A stretch of 35,710 nucleotides of DNA from Rhodobacter sp. (GCA_020251025.1 JADCDI010000019.1:1-35710); one strand, 5' to 3'; positions 1 through 8,550 are shown, counted from the stretch's first letter. Program-made: numbers and translations. Notes: a model not told the origin generated them from the letters alone.

Positions 1-93
1 CCGCCGCGCTGCCCGCGCATCCTTCGTCCGGCCCGCTGCCGTGCGCAGCCCCGCCGCCGTCAACTCAAGCCGCGTGATCGAAATCCCTGACAT
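1..93 (-). CDS. IS630-family transposase, N-terminal fragment (runs off the left edge)
   Basis: The minus strand opens at the ATG at 91-93 and continues past base 1, giving about 31 residues that begin MSGISITRLELTAAGLR and go on with an Arg/Ala/Lys-rich stretch (GRTKDARAARR). This matches the start of the helix-turn-helix region of IS630-family transposases, which bind the terminal repeats. A GGAGG box five bases upstream supports this start; another in-frame ATG lies at 103-105. The catalytic DDE domain would lie outside the window. The last bases of the window hold the C-terminus of a transposase of the same family on the same strand, so both edges are insertion sequences. The fragment is short, so the family call rests on recalled similarity. 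Confidence 0.65.
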   Translation of the reverse strand, partial: MSGISITRLELTAAGLRTAAGRTKDARAARR

Positions 94-473
94 GCCGACC
101 TCCATCCCCTGAGGCAGCATTGCGTCCGAGTCCGGAAGCCTCGGGAATCCCCATCAACCAGTCAACCGGGAAGGCCAGTGGTATAAAACCCGGTTGTGCG
201 GGCCAACGAGACGAAGTTCGCGAAAATGGCAAGAGCGAAGGGGGGCGCTGCCTGTCGGCCGACGGGTTCTGCCGCAACGGGGCCGAGAAGCCGGGCCATC
301 GCGTCACCGTGCCAAATGAAAACCGTCAGGGCACCGATGCAAGCCGCATTGTGGTCACTGAACGTGTGTCCATCGCCGCCTGCGCCTTCTGCGCCCGGAG
401 CCGGTTCATGGTGACAGTCGTTTGTCCGGTGGGGCCGTGCTCCGCCCGCATACCTTGATGCGGACGGGAGCAC
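94..473. other. Region without a recognisable gene, including the IS outer end
   Basis: About 380 bases separate the transposase start from the algH-like gene. The outer end of the insertion sequence should lie in the first 50-100 bases, but I could not find a terminal inverted repeat that matches the IS end seen near 35571. Open frames exist on both strands, but none resembles a known protein and none has a convincing ribosome binding site. Confidence 0.4.
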
Positions 474-1028
474 CTATGCCCGCCCGGCGGACCCTGACAG
501 GGTCAGGGGATCAATCCCCAGCCGCTTCAGCGCGGCGGCCCATTTGCCTTTGTCCTCGGCCGAGAAGACCAGCTCGGGCGGTGCGTCTGCCGTCAGCCAG
601 CTGTTGCGGCCCATCTCTGCCTCCAGCTGGCCCGGCCCCCAGCCGGAATAGCCCAGCGCCAGCAGCGCCGCCTTTGGTCCCTGCCCCTGCGCCAGGGCGG
701 ACAGCACATCCACCGTCGCGGTCATGCCGAACCCGCCCGGCACATCCATCGTCGCGCCGCCGGAATGATAGTCGGTCGAATGCAGCACAAAGCCCCGCCC
801 CCGTTCCACCGGCCCGCCCAGATGCACGCGGATGTCGCGGCCCGTCGGCGCGCGGGGGATATTCAGCTGATCCAGCAGGCTGGCAAAGCTCAGGTCCGGC
901 GCAGGCTTGTTGATGACCAGCCCCATCGCCCCTTCCGGGGAATGGGCGCAGATCAGGATCACGCTTTTTTCGAATCGCGCGTCCCCCAGGCCGGGCATTG
1001 CGATCAGAAGTTTGCCGGAAAGGTCCAT
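474..1028 (-). CDS. YqgE/AlgH family protein (UPF0301)
   Basis: The 184-residue product begins MDLSGKLLIAMPGLGD and contains the family blocks SVILICAHSPEGAMGLVINKP and a GGPVERGRGFVLHS segment, followed by the C-terminal ALGYSGWGPGQLEAE block. The length is normal for the family. The start at 1028 is preferred over the upstream in-frame ATG at 1094 because the MDLSGKLL start matches relatives and an AGGGGG box lies about nine bases upstream. Members are cytoplasmic proteins of unclear function; the AlgH name comes from a reported link to alginate regulation in Pseudomonas. The gene is divergent from the exported DsbD-N-like gene, with about 130 bases between them for both promoters. The family call is firm, the role unknown. 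Confidence 0.9.
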   Translation of the reverse strand: MDLSGKLLIAMPGLGDARFEKSVILICAHSPEGAMGLVINKPAPDLSFASLLDQLNIPRAPTGRDIRVHLGGPVERGRGFVLHSTDYHSGGATMDVPGGFGMTATVDVLSALAQGQGPKAALLALGYSGWGPGQLEAEMGRNSWLTADAPPELVFSAEDKGKWAAALKRLGIDPLTLSGSAGRA

Positions 1029-1157
1029 CGCTGCGTTCCCCCTGGGGGTAGAATGGGGCCACCCGCGCGCAGGCTCAAGAGGCAGTGATGCCACAGGCGG
1101 CCGGCCATCGCCCGAATGTGATTTTCCATTTCAGGCCAAAGCGCCACTATCGCGGCC

Positions 1158-1964
1158 ATGATCGTGAAACACTGTCTTGCCCTTGTGCTGGTGCTTGCCT
1201 GCCTGTCACATCCCGCCCGCGCGATGACGCAGGACGATCTTCTGTCGGCCGAGGTTCTGCCCGGCTGGCGGACGGAACAGGGTACCCATATGGCCGCCTT
1301 GCGCCTGACACTTGCGCCCGGCTGGAAAACCTACTGGCGCAGCCCCGGCGATGCGGGCATTCCGCCGCTGTTCAACTGGTCAGGCTCGCAGAACCTGTCC
1401 GGCGTGCGCGTGCACTGGCCGCGCCCAACTGTGTTCGAGGTGAACGGATACCGGTCGATCGGCTACAGGAACCAGGTGGTGCTGCCGCTGGAACTGACCG
1501 CAACCGATCCGTCGCTGCCCATCCTGCTGCAGGCGGAAATCGATCTGGGCATCTGCCGCGATATCTGCATGCCCGCCGCCCTGACAGTGCGGACGCAGAT
1601 CAGCGGCACCGGCGCGCCCGATGCCGCCATCAGGGCCGCGCTGGATGACCGCCCGTCAACGGCCGCGGAAGCCGGGCTTGGGGGTATCGGCTGCACGGCA
1701 GAGCTGATCGCAGACGGGCTGCGCCTGACCGCCCGGCTGGCCCTGCCGCCCACAGGCGGGGTCGAAACCGTGGTCTTTGAACCCGGCCCGCCGTCGATCT
1801 GGGTATCCCAAGCCGTGGTGAGCCGCGAGGGCATGCATCTGGTTGCAACCGCCGATCTGGTCTCTGCCGACGGGGGACCGGTGCTGTTGAACCGGGGCGC
1901 GATGGTGGTGACGGTGCTTGGGCAGCAAAGGGCGGTGGAAATCGTCGGCTGTCCTTCGCCCTGA
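1158..1964 (+). CDS. Exported DsbD N-terminal-domain-like protein
   Basis: The 268-residue protein has a signal peptide (hydrophobic residues 7-17, probable cleavage after the Ala at 22). It continues with a domain resembling the periplasmic N-terminal domain of the thiol:disulfide interchange protein DsbD: APGWKTYWRSPGDAGIPP (residues 53-70), NGYRSIGYRNQVVLPL, and a CRDIC cysteine pair at 133 and 137. In DsbD this domain passes electrons to periplasmic partners. Here the eight-helix membrane core and the C-terminal thioredoxin domain are absent and no partner gene is adjacent, so the protein either works with a separate membrane reductase or has another role. The start at 1158 is the ATG directly before the signal peptide. 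The fold assignment is good, the function inferred. Confidence 0.82.
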   Translation: MIVKHCLALVLVLACLSHPARAMTQDDLLSAEVLPGWRTEQGTHMAALRLTLAPGWKTYWRSPGDAGIPPLFNWSGSQNLSGVRVHWPRPTVFEVNGYRSIGYRNQVVLPLELTATDPSLPILLQAEIDLGICRDICMPAALTVRTQISGTGAPDAAIRAALDDRPSTAAEAGLGGIGCTAELIADGLRLTARLALPPTGGVETVVFEPGPPSIWVSQAVVSREGMHLVATADLVSADGGPVLLNRGAMVVTVLGQQRAVEIVGCPSP

Positions 1965-2484
1965 GGGGGTTTTGGCGCAGTTCTGAACAAACGGACCCTT
2001 CCTTGAACCCCTTGGGGCAGGGTGCGAAAAGAATCGTGCCATGGCCCGGGCTTCGAGGGATCCCGGCAGGGCCACAGGGGAACGGACCCGATCTTGTCTG
2101 CCTTTCTCTGCGCCGCCGCCCCCGTGGCGGGGCCGGGCGGGGTCCGTCAGGCCTTGGGCGCCAACCTGATCAGACTCCAGGAACCCGGCCATCGCCCATA
2201 AACACAGCGGGATTTGGCCCCCCTTCGGCGCACTCACGGGCTGGCAACCCGGGCACCGAAGCCGTGGCGCCGGAAGGTCCGCCGTCACGCGGGATGCCAA
2301 GGCGGGCGACGCGCCGCCACAGCCCTAGGATTTGGCCCCGGCAAATCCGGCCGCGCCACCCCGTCAGGAATACCCATCAGGCAAGCGATGCGACATCGGG
2401 CGAAACTCTGCCGCCTTTCGATTCAGCCCTGTTCGCCGTGGCGGCGCGTGCTAGGTCCCGCTTGTGCCAAGGCTGTGAGGTCCC
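1965..2484. other. GC-rich intergenic region
   Basis: About 520 bases between the DsbD-N-like gene and the DUF2177 gene. Long open frames occur on both strands, but they have the Arg/Pro/Gly-rich look of chance frames in GC-rich DNA. I see no RNA gene, no terminator with a T tract and no clear promoter. Confidence 0.4.
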
Positions 2485-2883
2485 GTGTCTGTCCTGATCC
2501 TGTATGTGTCGACTGCCGTGATCTTTCTGGCGCTGGATGCGCTGATGCTGACCTTTGTCCTGCGCCCGCTGTTTGAAAGGCACATCGGTGGGCTTTTGCT
2601 GGACAACTTCCGGATGGTCCCGGTCGCAATGTTCTATCTGGCCTATGTCGCGGGGCTGGTCTGGCTGGTCAGCCTGCCCGCCCTGCGCGACGGCGATCCT
2701 TTGCGCGCGGCGGTGGCCGGGGCGGTTGTGGGCGCCATGGCCTACGGCACCTATGAGTTCACCAGCTATGCAATCCTGAAGGGCTGGCATCCGTCGATGG
2801 TGTTGGTGGACCTGATCTGGGGAACGGTCCTGACGGCCGTTGCCGCCTGGGGCGGGGTCATGATTGCCCGCGCCCTGGCATGA
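2485..2883 (+). CDS. DUF2177 family membrane protein
   Basis: The 132-residue protein is almost entirely membrane-embedded, with four hydrophobic segments at about residues 3-25, 44-65, 72-92 and 105-130. The motifs LALDALMLTFVLRPLFERHIG, AYGTYEFTSYAILKGWHP and LVDLIWGTVLTAVAA are those of the DUF2177 family, whose function is unknown. Translation starts at GTG (2485). It precedes the ArsC-like gene on the same strand, with 89 bases between. The family call is confident; no function can be given. Confidence 0.85.
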   Translation: MSVLILYVSTAVIFLALDALMLTFVLRPLFERHIGGLLLDNFRMVPVAMFYLAYVAGLVWLVSLPALRDGDPLRAAVAGAVVGAMAYGTYEFTSYAILKGWHPSMVLVDLIWGTVLTAVAAWGGVMIARALA

Positions 2884-2972
2884 GCCGGGCCACAACAGCA
2901 AAGCAGACTGGAAAAATCATCTGTTTTTCGCCATACTGCACCCGTCCGTGGTCCAGACGGATGACCTGATCC

Positions 2973-3305
2973 ATGATCCTCTACGGCATATCCACCTGCG
3001 ACACCTGTAAGGCGGCCCTCAAGGCCATCCGGGCTGCGGGCCATGAGGTAGAGTTCCGCGACGTGCGCGCAGACCCGATGAGCGCCGATGAGATCGGCGA
3101 GTTCGTGACAGCCTTTGGCGACGCCGTGGTCAACCGCGCATCGGCCACCTGGCGCGGGCTGAGCGACTGGCTGAAAGCGTCGGATGCCGAAGAGCAGCTT
3201 GCAGCCCAGCCCACCCTGATGAAACGCCCCGTGATCCGCAAGGGTGAGGCGCTTTATCTTGGCTGGGACGCGCGCGTTCAGGCCGCCGTCCTGACAGCCG
3301 ACTGA
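2973..3305 (+). CDS. ArsC/Spx (YffB-type) thioredoxin-fold protein
   Basis: The 110-residue product begins MILYGISTCDTCKAALKAI, with a CxxC-type pair at Cys9 and Cys12 next to strand 1, then the family block VEFRDVRADP, a central ATWRGLS segment and a LMKRPVI strand. This is the arsenate-reductase-like ArsC/Spx family, which has a thioredoxin fold. True arsenate reductases use a single N-terminal Cys plus conserved arginines; YffB-like members are short, as here, and their substrate is uncertain. No ars operon genes are nearby, so a role in arsenate detoxification is not supported. Start and length fit the family. Confidence 0.82.
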   Translation: MILYGISTCDTCKAALKAIRAAGHEVEFRDVRADPMSADEIGEFVTAFGDAVVNRASATWRGLSDWLKASDAEEQLAAQPTLMKRPVIRKGEALYLGWDARVQAAVLTAD

Positions 3306-3389
3306 CAGGGCGCCAGGGGCGTGCCAGCTCTGCGGCTGGCCGGGTGCAAGGCGGGACGCGCTTGCGCCTGCGCGCGTCATATCCTGGCA

Positions 3390-3403
3390 GGGGCCATCGC
3401 CCC
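3390..3403. repeat. Short hairpin GGGGC-CATC-GCCCC
   Basis: A perfect 5-bp stem with a CATC loop. Near-identical hairpins occur at 3518-3539, 3761-3784 and 25444-25461, so this is a dispersed motif. Confidence 0.55.
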
Positions 3404-3447
3404 TTGGTCCGCCGGGGGCTTTGGATTCCCGGGGCACCGCCCCGCGC

Positions 3448-3487
3448 GGGCGGGTGGAAACGCGGGTCGCGTTTCCTGATCCCGCCC
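3448..3487. repeat. REP-like palindrome, copy 1
   Basis: An outer arm GGGCGGG (3448-3454) pairs with CCCGCCC (3481-3487), and an inner arm GGAAACGCG (3456-3464) pairs with CGCGTTTCC (3468-3476) around a GGT loop. The same structure recurs at 3692-3730 and, with a compensatory change, at 29697-29735. This resembles a REP element. Confidence 0.75.
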
Positions 3488-3517
3488 GGACGAACGAAGC
3501 ACTGTTACCGCTGCCAT

Positions 3518-3539
3518 GGCAGGGGCCTTCGCCCCTGCC
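3518..3539. repeat. Perfect hairpin with CTTC loop
   Basis: The arms GGCAGGGGC (3518-3526) and GCCCCTGCC (3531-3539) form a 9-bp stem around CTTC. No T tract follows, so it is probably a repeat and not a terminator. Confidence 0.55.
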
Positions 3540-3691
3540 ACCGCGCTGCACCGGGATCAGGACCGGCCAGGGGCCAAAGCCCCCGTCCAGCGCGCCCGCC
3601 CCGCCCATGGCGGGCGCTTCGCCCCCGCCGGGTCGGGCGCTGGCCTTTCGTTGTACCCGGACCTGCCGGTCACCAGAGCACGGTCCCACGC

Positions 3692-3730
3692 GGGCGGGGG
3701 AAACGCGGGTCGCGTTTCCTGATCCCGCCC
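3692..3730. repeat. REP-like palindrome, copy 2
   Basis: Nearly identical to the element at 3448-3487: outer arms 3692-3698 and 3724-3730, inner arms 3699-3707 and 3711-3719, loop GGT. The only length difference is one base missing between the outer and inner left arms. Confidence 0.75.
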
Positions 3731-3760
3731 GGACAGGCGACGGCACTGACCCCGCTTGAC

Positions 3761-3784
3761 TGGCAGGGGCCATCACCCCTGCCA
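3761..3784. repeat. Hairpin of the GGGGC-CATC family
   Basis: The arms TGGCAGGGG (3761-3769) and CCCCTGCCA (3776-3784) pair perfectly around CCATCA. It overlaps the 3' end of the damaged cold-shock frame on the minus strand. Confidence 0.5.
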
Positions 3785-4006
3785 CAGCGCGTCATCGCCC
3801 CTTGTCCCGCCAGGGGCCCAAACCCCCCGGGCCAGCGCCCGTCCCGGCTGCAGTACGAAAGCAACCTTCCGTTTGTCCGTCAGGCTTCTGAGACCTGCCC
3901 GTGGCACGGCAGAAACACGCACGAAACCATCCAAGCCCCCGCCATCAGGCGCAACAAAGCCGAAACCCCTGGTGCTGCCGAACCGCTTCACGGTGCCTTT
4001 CGGCAT
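3773..4006 (-). pseudogene. Degenerate cold-shock (CspA-like) protein
   Basis: From the ATG at 4004-4006, preceded by AAAGGGAC, the frame encodes 77 residues starting MPKGTVKRFGSTRGFGFVAP. This is a cold-shock domain: the RNP1 strand GFGFV is at 14-18 and the RNP2 strand at 28-32. Cold-shock proteins bind single-stranded nucleic acid by stacking aromatic residues. Here the usual Trp in KWF is Arg8 and the usual His of the RNP2 FVH is Arg30. After about residue 54 the frame no longer resembles the family and reads through the GC-rich hairpin repeats. The real 3' end thus appears replaced or frameshifted and two contact residues are lost. I call it a decaying gene; a diverged functional member cannot be excluded. 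Confidence 0.65.
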
Positions 4007-4185
4007 GCCGCCTGTCCCTTTGCCGCCCACAATCGGGGCAGTTTCCGGGCATCGCGGGCGACCCCGTCCGGTCCCAGACAAGGGGCCGGGCACGCCCGCA
4101 GAACTGCGCCCGATCACAAGAAAGAATCAAGCGCGCAGTGATCGGTGCCGGGCGTACCCTGCCGCCTGCCCCCGACGGACATGGG

Positions 4186-6132
4186 TCAGACCAGATCGGG
4201 GGGCAGTGCGGCCTTTGACAGCTCTTTGGTCATGGCATCGAAAGACAGTGTTTCAGTCTTGGTATCGCCGAGGCGGCGCAGGGAAACCGTCCGCTCCTGC
4301 ACCTCTTTCATGCCGATGGCCAGGATCACCGGTACCTTGCCCACCGAATGCTCGCGGACCTTGTAGTTGATCTTTTCGTTGCGCACGTCCGCCTCGGCAC
4401 GCACGCCCTGCGCCCTCAGGGCGGCGACAACCTCGTGCACGTAAGGATCCGCGTCCGAGACGATCGAGGCGACGACGACCTGCCTTGGGGCCAGCCAGAA
4501 CGGCAGGCGACCGGCGTAGTTTTCAATCATGATGCCGATGAAGCGTTCGAACGACCCCAGAATGGCACGGTGCAGCATGTAGGGGCGGTGCTTGGTGCCG
4601 TCTTCGCCGACATATTCGGCATCCAGCCGCACCGGCAGGTTCGGGTCCACCTGAAAGGTGCCACACTGCCACTTGCGCCCGATGGCATCGGTCAGCTTGA
4701 AGTCAAGCTTCGGCCCGTAGAACGCGCCTTCGCCCGGATCGATCTGATAGGCGTTGCCGGTTTTCCGGATGGCATTTTCCAGGGCCGCTTCGACCTTGTC
4801 CCATGTTTCATCCGACCCGATGCGCACCTCGGGGCGGGTGGACAGCTTGATCTCGAAACCGTCAAAGCCAAGGTCCCTGTAGACCGAGGCCAGCAGCGTG
4901 ATGAAATTCGCGCATTCGGATTCGATCTGCTCTTCGGTGCAGAAGATATGCGCATCATCCTGGGTGAATCCGCGCACCCGCATCAGCCCGTGCATGGAGC
5001 CGGAACTCTCATAGCGGTGGCAGGACCCGAATTCGGCCAGCCGCAGCGGCAGGTTGCGGTAGCTTTTCAGGCCCTGGTTATAGACCTGCACATGGCAGGG
5101 GCAGTTCATCGGCTTCAGCGCGTTGATGCGCTTTTCCCGCGCACCTTCCTCGTCAACTTCGACGATGAACATGTTCTCGCGGTAGGCTTCCCAGTGCCCC
5201 GAGCGTTCCCACAAAACCCGGTCCACCACCTGGGGCGTGCGGATTTCCTGATAGCCGGCACCTCGCTGCCGGCGGCGCATGTAATCTTCCAGCGTGCGGT
5301 AGATCAGCCAGCCGTTGGGGTGCCAGAACACCATGCCCGGGGCTTCTTCCTGCAGGTGGAACAATTCCATCTCTTTGCCCAGGCGGCGATGGTCGCGCCT
5401 GGCGGCCTCTTCCAGCATGGTCAGGTGGGCTTTCAGGTCTTCGCGGTTGCGGAAGGCCACGCCATAGATGCGCTGCAACTGCTTGTTGCGGCTGTCGCCG
5501 CGCCAATAGGCCCCGGCGACCGACATCAGCTTGAAGCTGTCGGCAGGCAACTGCCCCGTATGTTGCAGATGCGGGCCGCGGCACAGGTCCTGCCAGGGTC
5601 CGTGCCAGTACATGCGGATCTTCTGACCGGGCGGAATCGCCTCGACCAGTTCCACCTTGAAGGGCTCGTCCTTGGCCTTGTAGAACGCGATGGCCGCGTC
5701 ACGGTCCCAGACCTCGGTCTTGACCGGGTCGCGGGCGTTGATGATCTGCCTCATCCTGGCTTCGATGGCACCCAGGTCTTCGGCGCTGAAATGTTCGGCG
5801 CGGTCAAAGTCGTAGTACCAGCCATCCTTGATCACCGGGCCGATGGTCACCTTCACCTCCGGCCACAGCTCCTGCACGGCGCGGGCCATGATATGGGCCA
5901 GATCGTGGCGGATCAGTTCAAGTGCCACCGCCTCGTCCTGAAAGGTGTGAATGGCGATGCGCGCATCCGTCCCGATGGGCCATTGCAGGTCAAAGTGCGC
6001 GCCATCGACCGAAGCCGACACGGCTTTCTTCGCCAGACCCGGCGAAATCGAGGCGGCCACCTCGGCCGGTGTGACGCCTGCGGCAAAGGCACGCTTGTTG
6101 CCGTCCGGGAAAGTCAGGAATATCTGGGTCAT
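4186..6132 (-). CDS. thrS: Threonine--tRNA ligase
   Basis: The 648-residue protein joins threonine to tRNA-Thr in the cytoplasm. It has an N-terminal TGS domain (about 1-62), the editing domain with [16 protein letters not shown] (HxxxH-type zinc site), then the class II catalytic core. The core has MNCPCHV with the zinc-binding Cys, motif 2 around [22 protein letters not shown] and motif 3 near [14 protein letters not shown]. The C-terminal anticodon-binding domain includes [18 protein letters not shown]. The length is normal. The start [11 protein letters not shown] at 6132, with GAGGA upstream, is preferred over the in-frame ATG at 6210, which would add 26 residues not seen in the family. 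It stands alone on the minus strand, divergent from the hydrolase gene. No upstream T-box-like leader is visible. Confidence 0.97.
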   Translation of the reverse strand: MTQIFLTFPDGNKRAFAAGVTPAEVAASISPGLAKKAVSASVDGAHFDLQWPIGTDARIAIHTFQDEAVALELIRHDLAHIMARAVQELWPEVKVTIGPVIKDGWYYDFDRAEHFSAEDLGAIEARMRQIINARDPVKTEVWDRDAAIAFYKAKDEPFKVELVEAIPPGQKIRMYWHGPWQDLCRGPHLQHTGQLPADSFKLMSVAGAYWRGDSRNKQLQRIYGVAFRNREDLKAHLTMLEEAARRDHRRLGKEMELFHLQEEAPGMVFWHPNGWLIYRTLEDYMRRRQRGAGYQEIRTPQVVDRVLWERSGHWEAYRENMFIVEVDEEGAREKRINALKPMNCPCHVQVYNQGLKSYRNLPLRLAEFGSCHRYESSGSMHGLMRVRGFTQDDAHIFCTEEQIESECANFITLLASVYRDLGFDGFEIKLSTRPEVRIGSDETWDKVEAALENAIRKTGNAYQIDPGEGAFYGPKLDFKLTDAIGRKWQCGTFQVDPNLPVRLDAEYVGEDGTKHRPYMLHRAILGSFERFIGIMIENYAGRLPFWLAPRQVVVASIVSDADPYVHEVVAALRAQGVRAEADVRNEKINYKVREHSVGKVPVILAIGMKEVQERTVSLRRLGDTKTETLSFDAMTKELSKAALPPDLV

Positions 6133-6296
6133 GTCGGCTGTCCTCGACAGTTCGGCGCCTACGAAACGCCCGGTTGCGGGTTGTATCGCGCGGTGTGATG
6201 CGCGCGCCACCCCGCAAAGTCAACCGGGCTTGGCCAGCGGGTGGCCCGTGCCCGAAGGGCGGGCTATAGACAGCAGAAAAAGAACACGGAGCCGGA

Positions 6297-7040
6297 ATGA
6301 CAGACCCCAGTTTCCTGACAACGCCCCTGGGCCGCCGCATCGCCTATGACCGGATCACTGGCCGCGAACCCGGGATCGTCTTTCTGCACGGCCTTCGATC
6401 CGACATGACCGGGACGAAAGCCGTGGCTCTGGCCGACTGGGCGCGCCGGACGGGCCGTGCCTTTGTGCGATTTGACTGCTCGGGGCATGGCCGGTCTTCC
6501 GGCCGGTTCGAGGAGGGGGCCATCGGCGACTGGTTTGCTGACGCGCTGGCGGTGCTGGACCTGCTGACCGGGGGGCCGCAGGTGCTGGTCGGATCATCGA
6601 TGGGCGGGTGGCTGGCGCTGCTGCTGGGGCGGGCGGTACCCGGCCGGGTCAAGGGCCTGGTCGGCATCGCGGCGGCCCCCGATTTTACCGAAGACAGCAT
6701 CTGGGCGCAGGCGTCTGCGGCACAGCAGGGCGCGCTGCTGCGCGACGGGTTCATTCAGCGGCCAGGCGCCTATGGCGATGCCCCCTATGTCATCACGCGG
6801 CGGCTGATCGAAGACGGCAGGGCGCATCTTGTGCTGCGCGCGCCCCTCGCTCTGCCGTTTCCGGTGCGGCTGCTGCACGGCACGGCGGACAGGGACGTGC
6901 CTTCGGCAGTTGCGCTGCGCCTTCTGGGCCATGCCACCGGCCCGGACATGCGCCTGACGCTGGTCAAGGATGCGGACCATCGCTTTTCCTCGCCCGACTG
7001 CCTTGCGCTGATCGAAACTGCGATCAGCGAGGTGTCGTGA
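6297..7040 (+). CDS. Alpha/beta hydrolase (ABHD10-like)
   Basis: The 247-residue cytosolic enzyme has an alpha/beta-hydrolase layout: oxyanion motif FLHGLRSDMTG (residues 29-39), FDCSGHGRSSG, nucleophile elbow GSSMGG with Ser101, acid in HGTADRDVP (Asp198 or Asp200) and catalytic His228 in DADHRFS. The pattern of short strands and the SGHG block resemble bacterial relatives of the thioesterase ABHD10, so acyl-thioester or carboxylester hydrolysis is plausible, but the substrate cannot be read from the sequence. It is divergent from thrS and convergent with phaZ. The start at 6297 follows a GGAG-containing stretch. The fold is sure, the substrate unknown. Confidence 0.85.
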   Translation: MTDPSFLTTPLGRRIAYDRITGREPGIVFLHGLRSDMTGTKAVALADWARRTGRAFVRFDCSGHGRSSGRFEEGAIGDWFADALAVLDLLTGGPQVLVGSSMGGWLALLLGRAVPGRVKGLVGIAAAPDFTEDSIWAQASAAQQGALLRDGFIQRPGAYGDAPYVITRRLIEDGRAHLVLRAPLALPFPVRLLHGTADRDVPSAVALRLLGHATGPDMRLTLVKDADHRFSSPDCLALIETAISEVS

Positions 7041-7210
7041 GCGAACCCGGTCTTCTGCCGCCGGGCCTGCCCTATGGCGGCGCGCATCTTTTTCCCGCGG
7101 ATTGTCGGCATGGCACTGATCCGTCCGGTCCCTGTCCTGCCGCCCACCGGGGCCGGTCAGAGTCCGGGTGGCACCGTTGAACCGGATGCAGCGCGCGGGG
7201 CGCGCAAAGA

Positions 7211-8485
7211 TCAGTTGGCGCCAACGATCCGGGGCCTGCCCCTGGCGCGGGGGGCCGCCGCGTTGGCATCGATGAAGTTCAGCACCAGGGGGCGGATGTT
7301 CAGCCGCCACGACTTGCCCGCAAAAATGCCGTAATGGCCCGCACCTTCTTCCAGGTGGCTGGCCTTCTTGCTGTCCGGCAGGCCCGTCAGAAGCTTCAGC
7401 GCCGCAACGCACTGGCCCGGTGCCGAAATGTCGTCATTCGTGCCTTCGACCGTCTTCACGGCAACATCGGTGATCTTGCCCAGGTCAACCCTGGTTCCCC
7501 CGACGACAAAGCTGTTCCGCGCAATCTCGCGTTTCTTGAAAATGCGGTCCACGGTGGACAGATAAAACTCCGCCGTCATGTCCATTACGGCCAGATATTC
7601 GTCGTAGAAGCGGTTATGGGCATCATGGTCAGAGGCTTCGCCACGCGCGACCCGCAGGATCTGGTCGAAAAAGGCCTGCCCGTGGCGTTCCGCGTTCATC
7701 GAGATGAAGCTTTGCAGTTGCAGCAGGCCGGGGTAGACCATCCGCCCTGCACCCTTGTACTTGAAGCCGACGCGCTGGATCGCGGTTTCCTCAAGCTGGC
7801 CCATCGTCACGCGACGGCCGAAATCCGTCACCTCGGTGGCGGCGGCGTCAGGGTCGATGGGACCGCCGATCAGGGTCAGCGACCGGGGCTGCGCGGCAGG
7901 GTCTTCGGCGGCAAGATAGGCCGTGGCGGCCAGCGCCAGCGGGGCGGGCTGGCAGATGGCGATGATATGTGCATCAGGCCCAAGCGCGCGCATGAAGTCG
8001 ACAAGATACAGCGTGTAATCTTCGACGTCGAACTTGCCGGCGCTGACCGGAATGTCGCGGGCATTGTGCCAGTCGGTCACGAAAACATCGCAGTCGGGCA
8101 ACAGGCTCATCACGGTGGATCGCAGCAGCGTGGCGTAATGACCCGACATCGGCGCAACCAGAAGTACCCGGCGGGCCATCGGTTCGCGGCGGCGCACGAA
8201 GAACTGGATCAGATTGCCGAACGGCTTGTCGACGATGGTCTTCACGTCCACAAGGTGATCCTGGCCTTCCGGCCCGACGATGGAACGTATCCCCCAGTCC
8301 GGCTTGGTGATCATGCGCGAGAAGGTGCGTTCTGTCACCTCGCCCCAGGCGGCGGTCAGCGACAACATCGGGTTCACAGAAAGGGCGAAGACAGGGTAAG
8401 AGGCCATGGCCCTGGCGGTTGCGCCCATCCATTCGCTGGTGTTGCGCACACTTTCCATCAGATCATACGTGGCCATGAATCTCAT
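7211..8485 (-). CDS. phaZ: Intracellular poly(3-hydroxybutyrate) depolymerase
   Basis: The 424-residue protein degrades stored PHB granules inside the cell. It matches the PhaZ type with a cysteine nucleophile: the lipase-box-like ICQPAP segment puts Cys178 at the active-site elbow. Other family blocks are VLLVAPMSGHYATLLR, DWHNARDIP and EGTNDDISAPGQ, with the C-terminal EEGAGHYGIFAGKSWR carrying the likely catalytic His. There is no signal peptide, as expected for an intracellular enzyme. An AGGAGA box lies eight bases upstream of the chosen ATG; an ATG three codons in is also possible. The gene is divergent from phaC, and the 99-base gap holds a PhaR-like site, so storage and breakdown are probably regulated from the same region. 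Confidence 0.95.
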   Translation of the reverse strand: MRFMATYDLMESVRNTSEWMGATARAMASYPVFALSVNPMLSLTAAWGEVTERTFSRMITKPDWGIRSIVGPEGQDHLVDVKTIVDKPFGNLIQFFVRRREPMARRVLLVAPMSGHYATLLRSTVMSLLPDCDVFVTDWHNARDIPVSAGKFDVEDYTLYLVDFMRALGPDAHIIAICQPAPLALAATAYLAAEDPAAQPRSLTLIGGPIDPDAAATEVTDFGRRVTMGQLEETAIQRVGFKYKGAGRMVYPGLLQLQSFISMNAERHGQAFFDQILRVARGEASDHDAHNRFYDEYLAVMDMTAEFYLSTVDRIFKKREIARNSFVVGGTRVDLGKITDVAVKTVEGTNDDISAPGQCVAALKLLTGLPDSKKASHLEEGAGHYGIFAGKSWRLNIRPLVLNFIDANAAAPRARGRPRIVGAN

Positions 8486-8550
8486 ATCGTCTCCTGCCCG
8501 GGGGTCCGGGAATGATTCGTCGCTTCCCCCCCCGGCCGGGCGACGGTATG

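Larger units (their letters stand above)
3306..3772. other. Hairpin-rich intergenic region
   Basis: This stretch, and its continuation to about 3870, is built from GC-rich palindromes listed separately here. Long chance frames on both strands encode repeated peptide strings because the palindromes recur. I see no RNA gene or true protein gene in it. Confidence 0.5.

Noticed and set aside
94-200. Terminal inverted repeat of the left IS matching the right IS end
   Set aside because: No match of useful length to the bases following 35571 was found.
1085-1648. Long plus-strand frame overlapping the DsbD-N-like gene
   Set aside because: The product is Arg/Pro-rich without motifs, while the other frame has a signal peptide and family motifs.
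2003-2576. Plus-strand frames in the 1965-2484 gap
   Set aside because: Low-complexity Arg/Pro/Gly peptides, no ribosome site, typical of GC-rich noncoding DNA.
2766-3785. Minus-strand frame of 339 codons with repeated peptide strings
   Set aside because: It crosses the ArsC-like gene, and the repeated peptides come from the REP-like palindromes.
4348-6198. Plus-strand frame of 616 codons
   Set aside because: An antisense frame of thrS with no family features.
7334-8515. Plus-strand frame of 393 codons
   Set aside because: Antisense to phaZ, which has clear active-site motifs.
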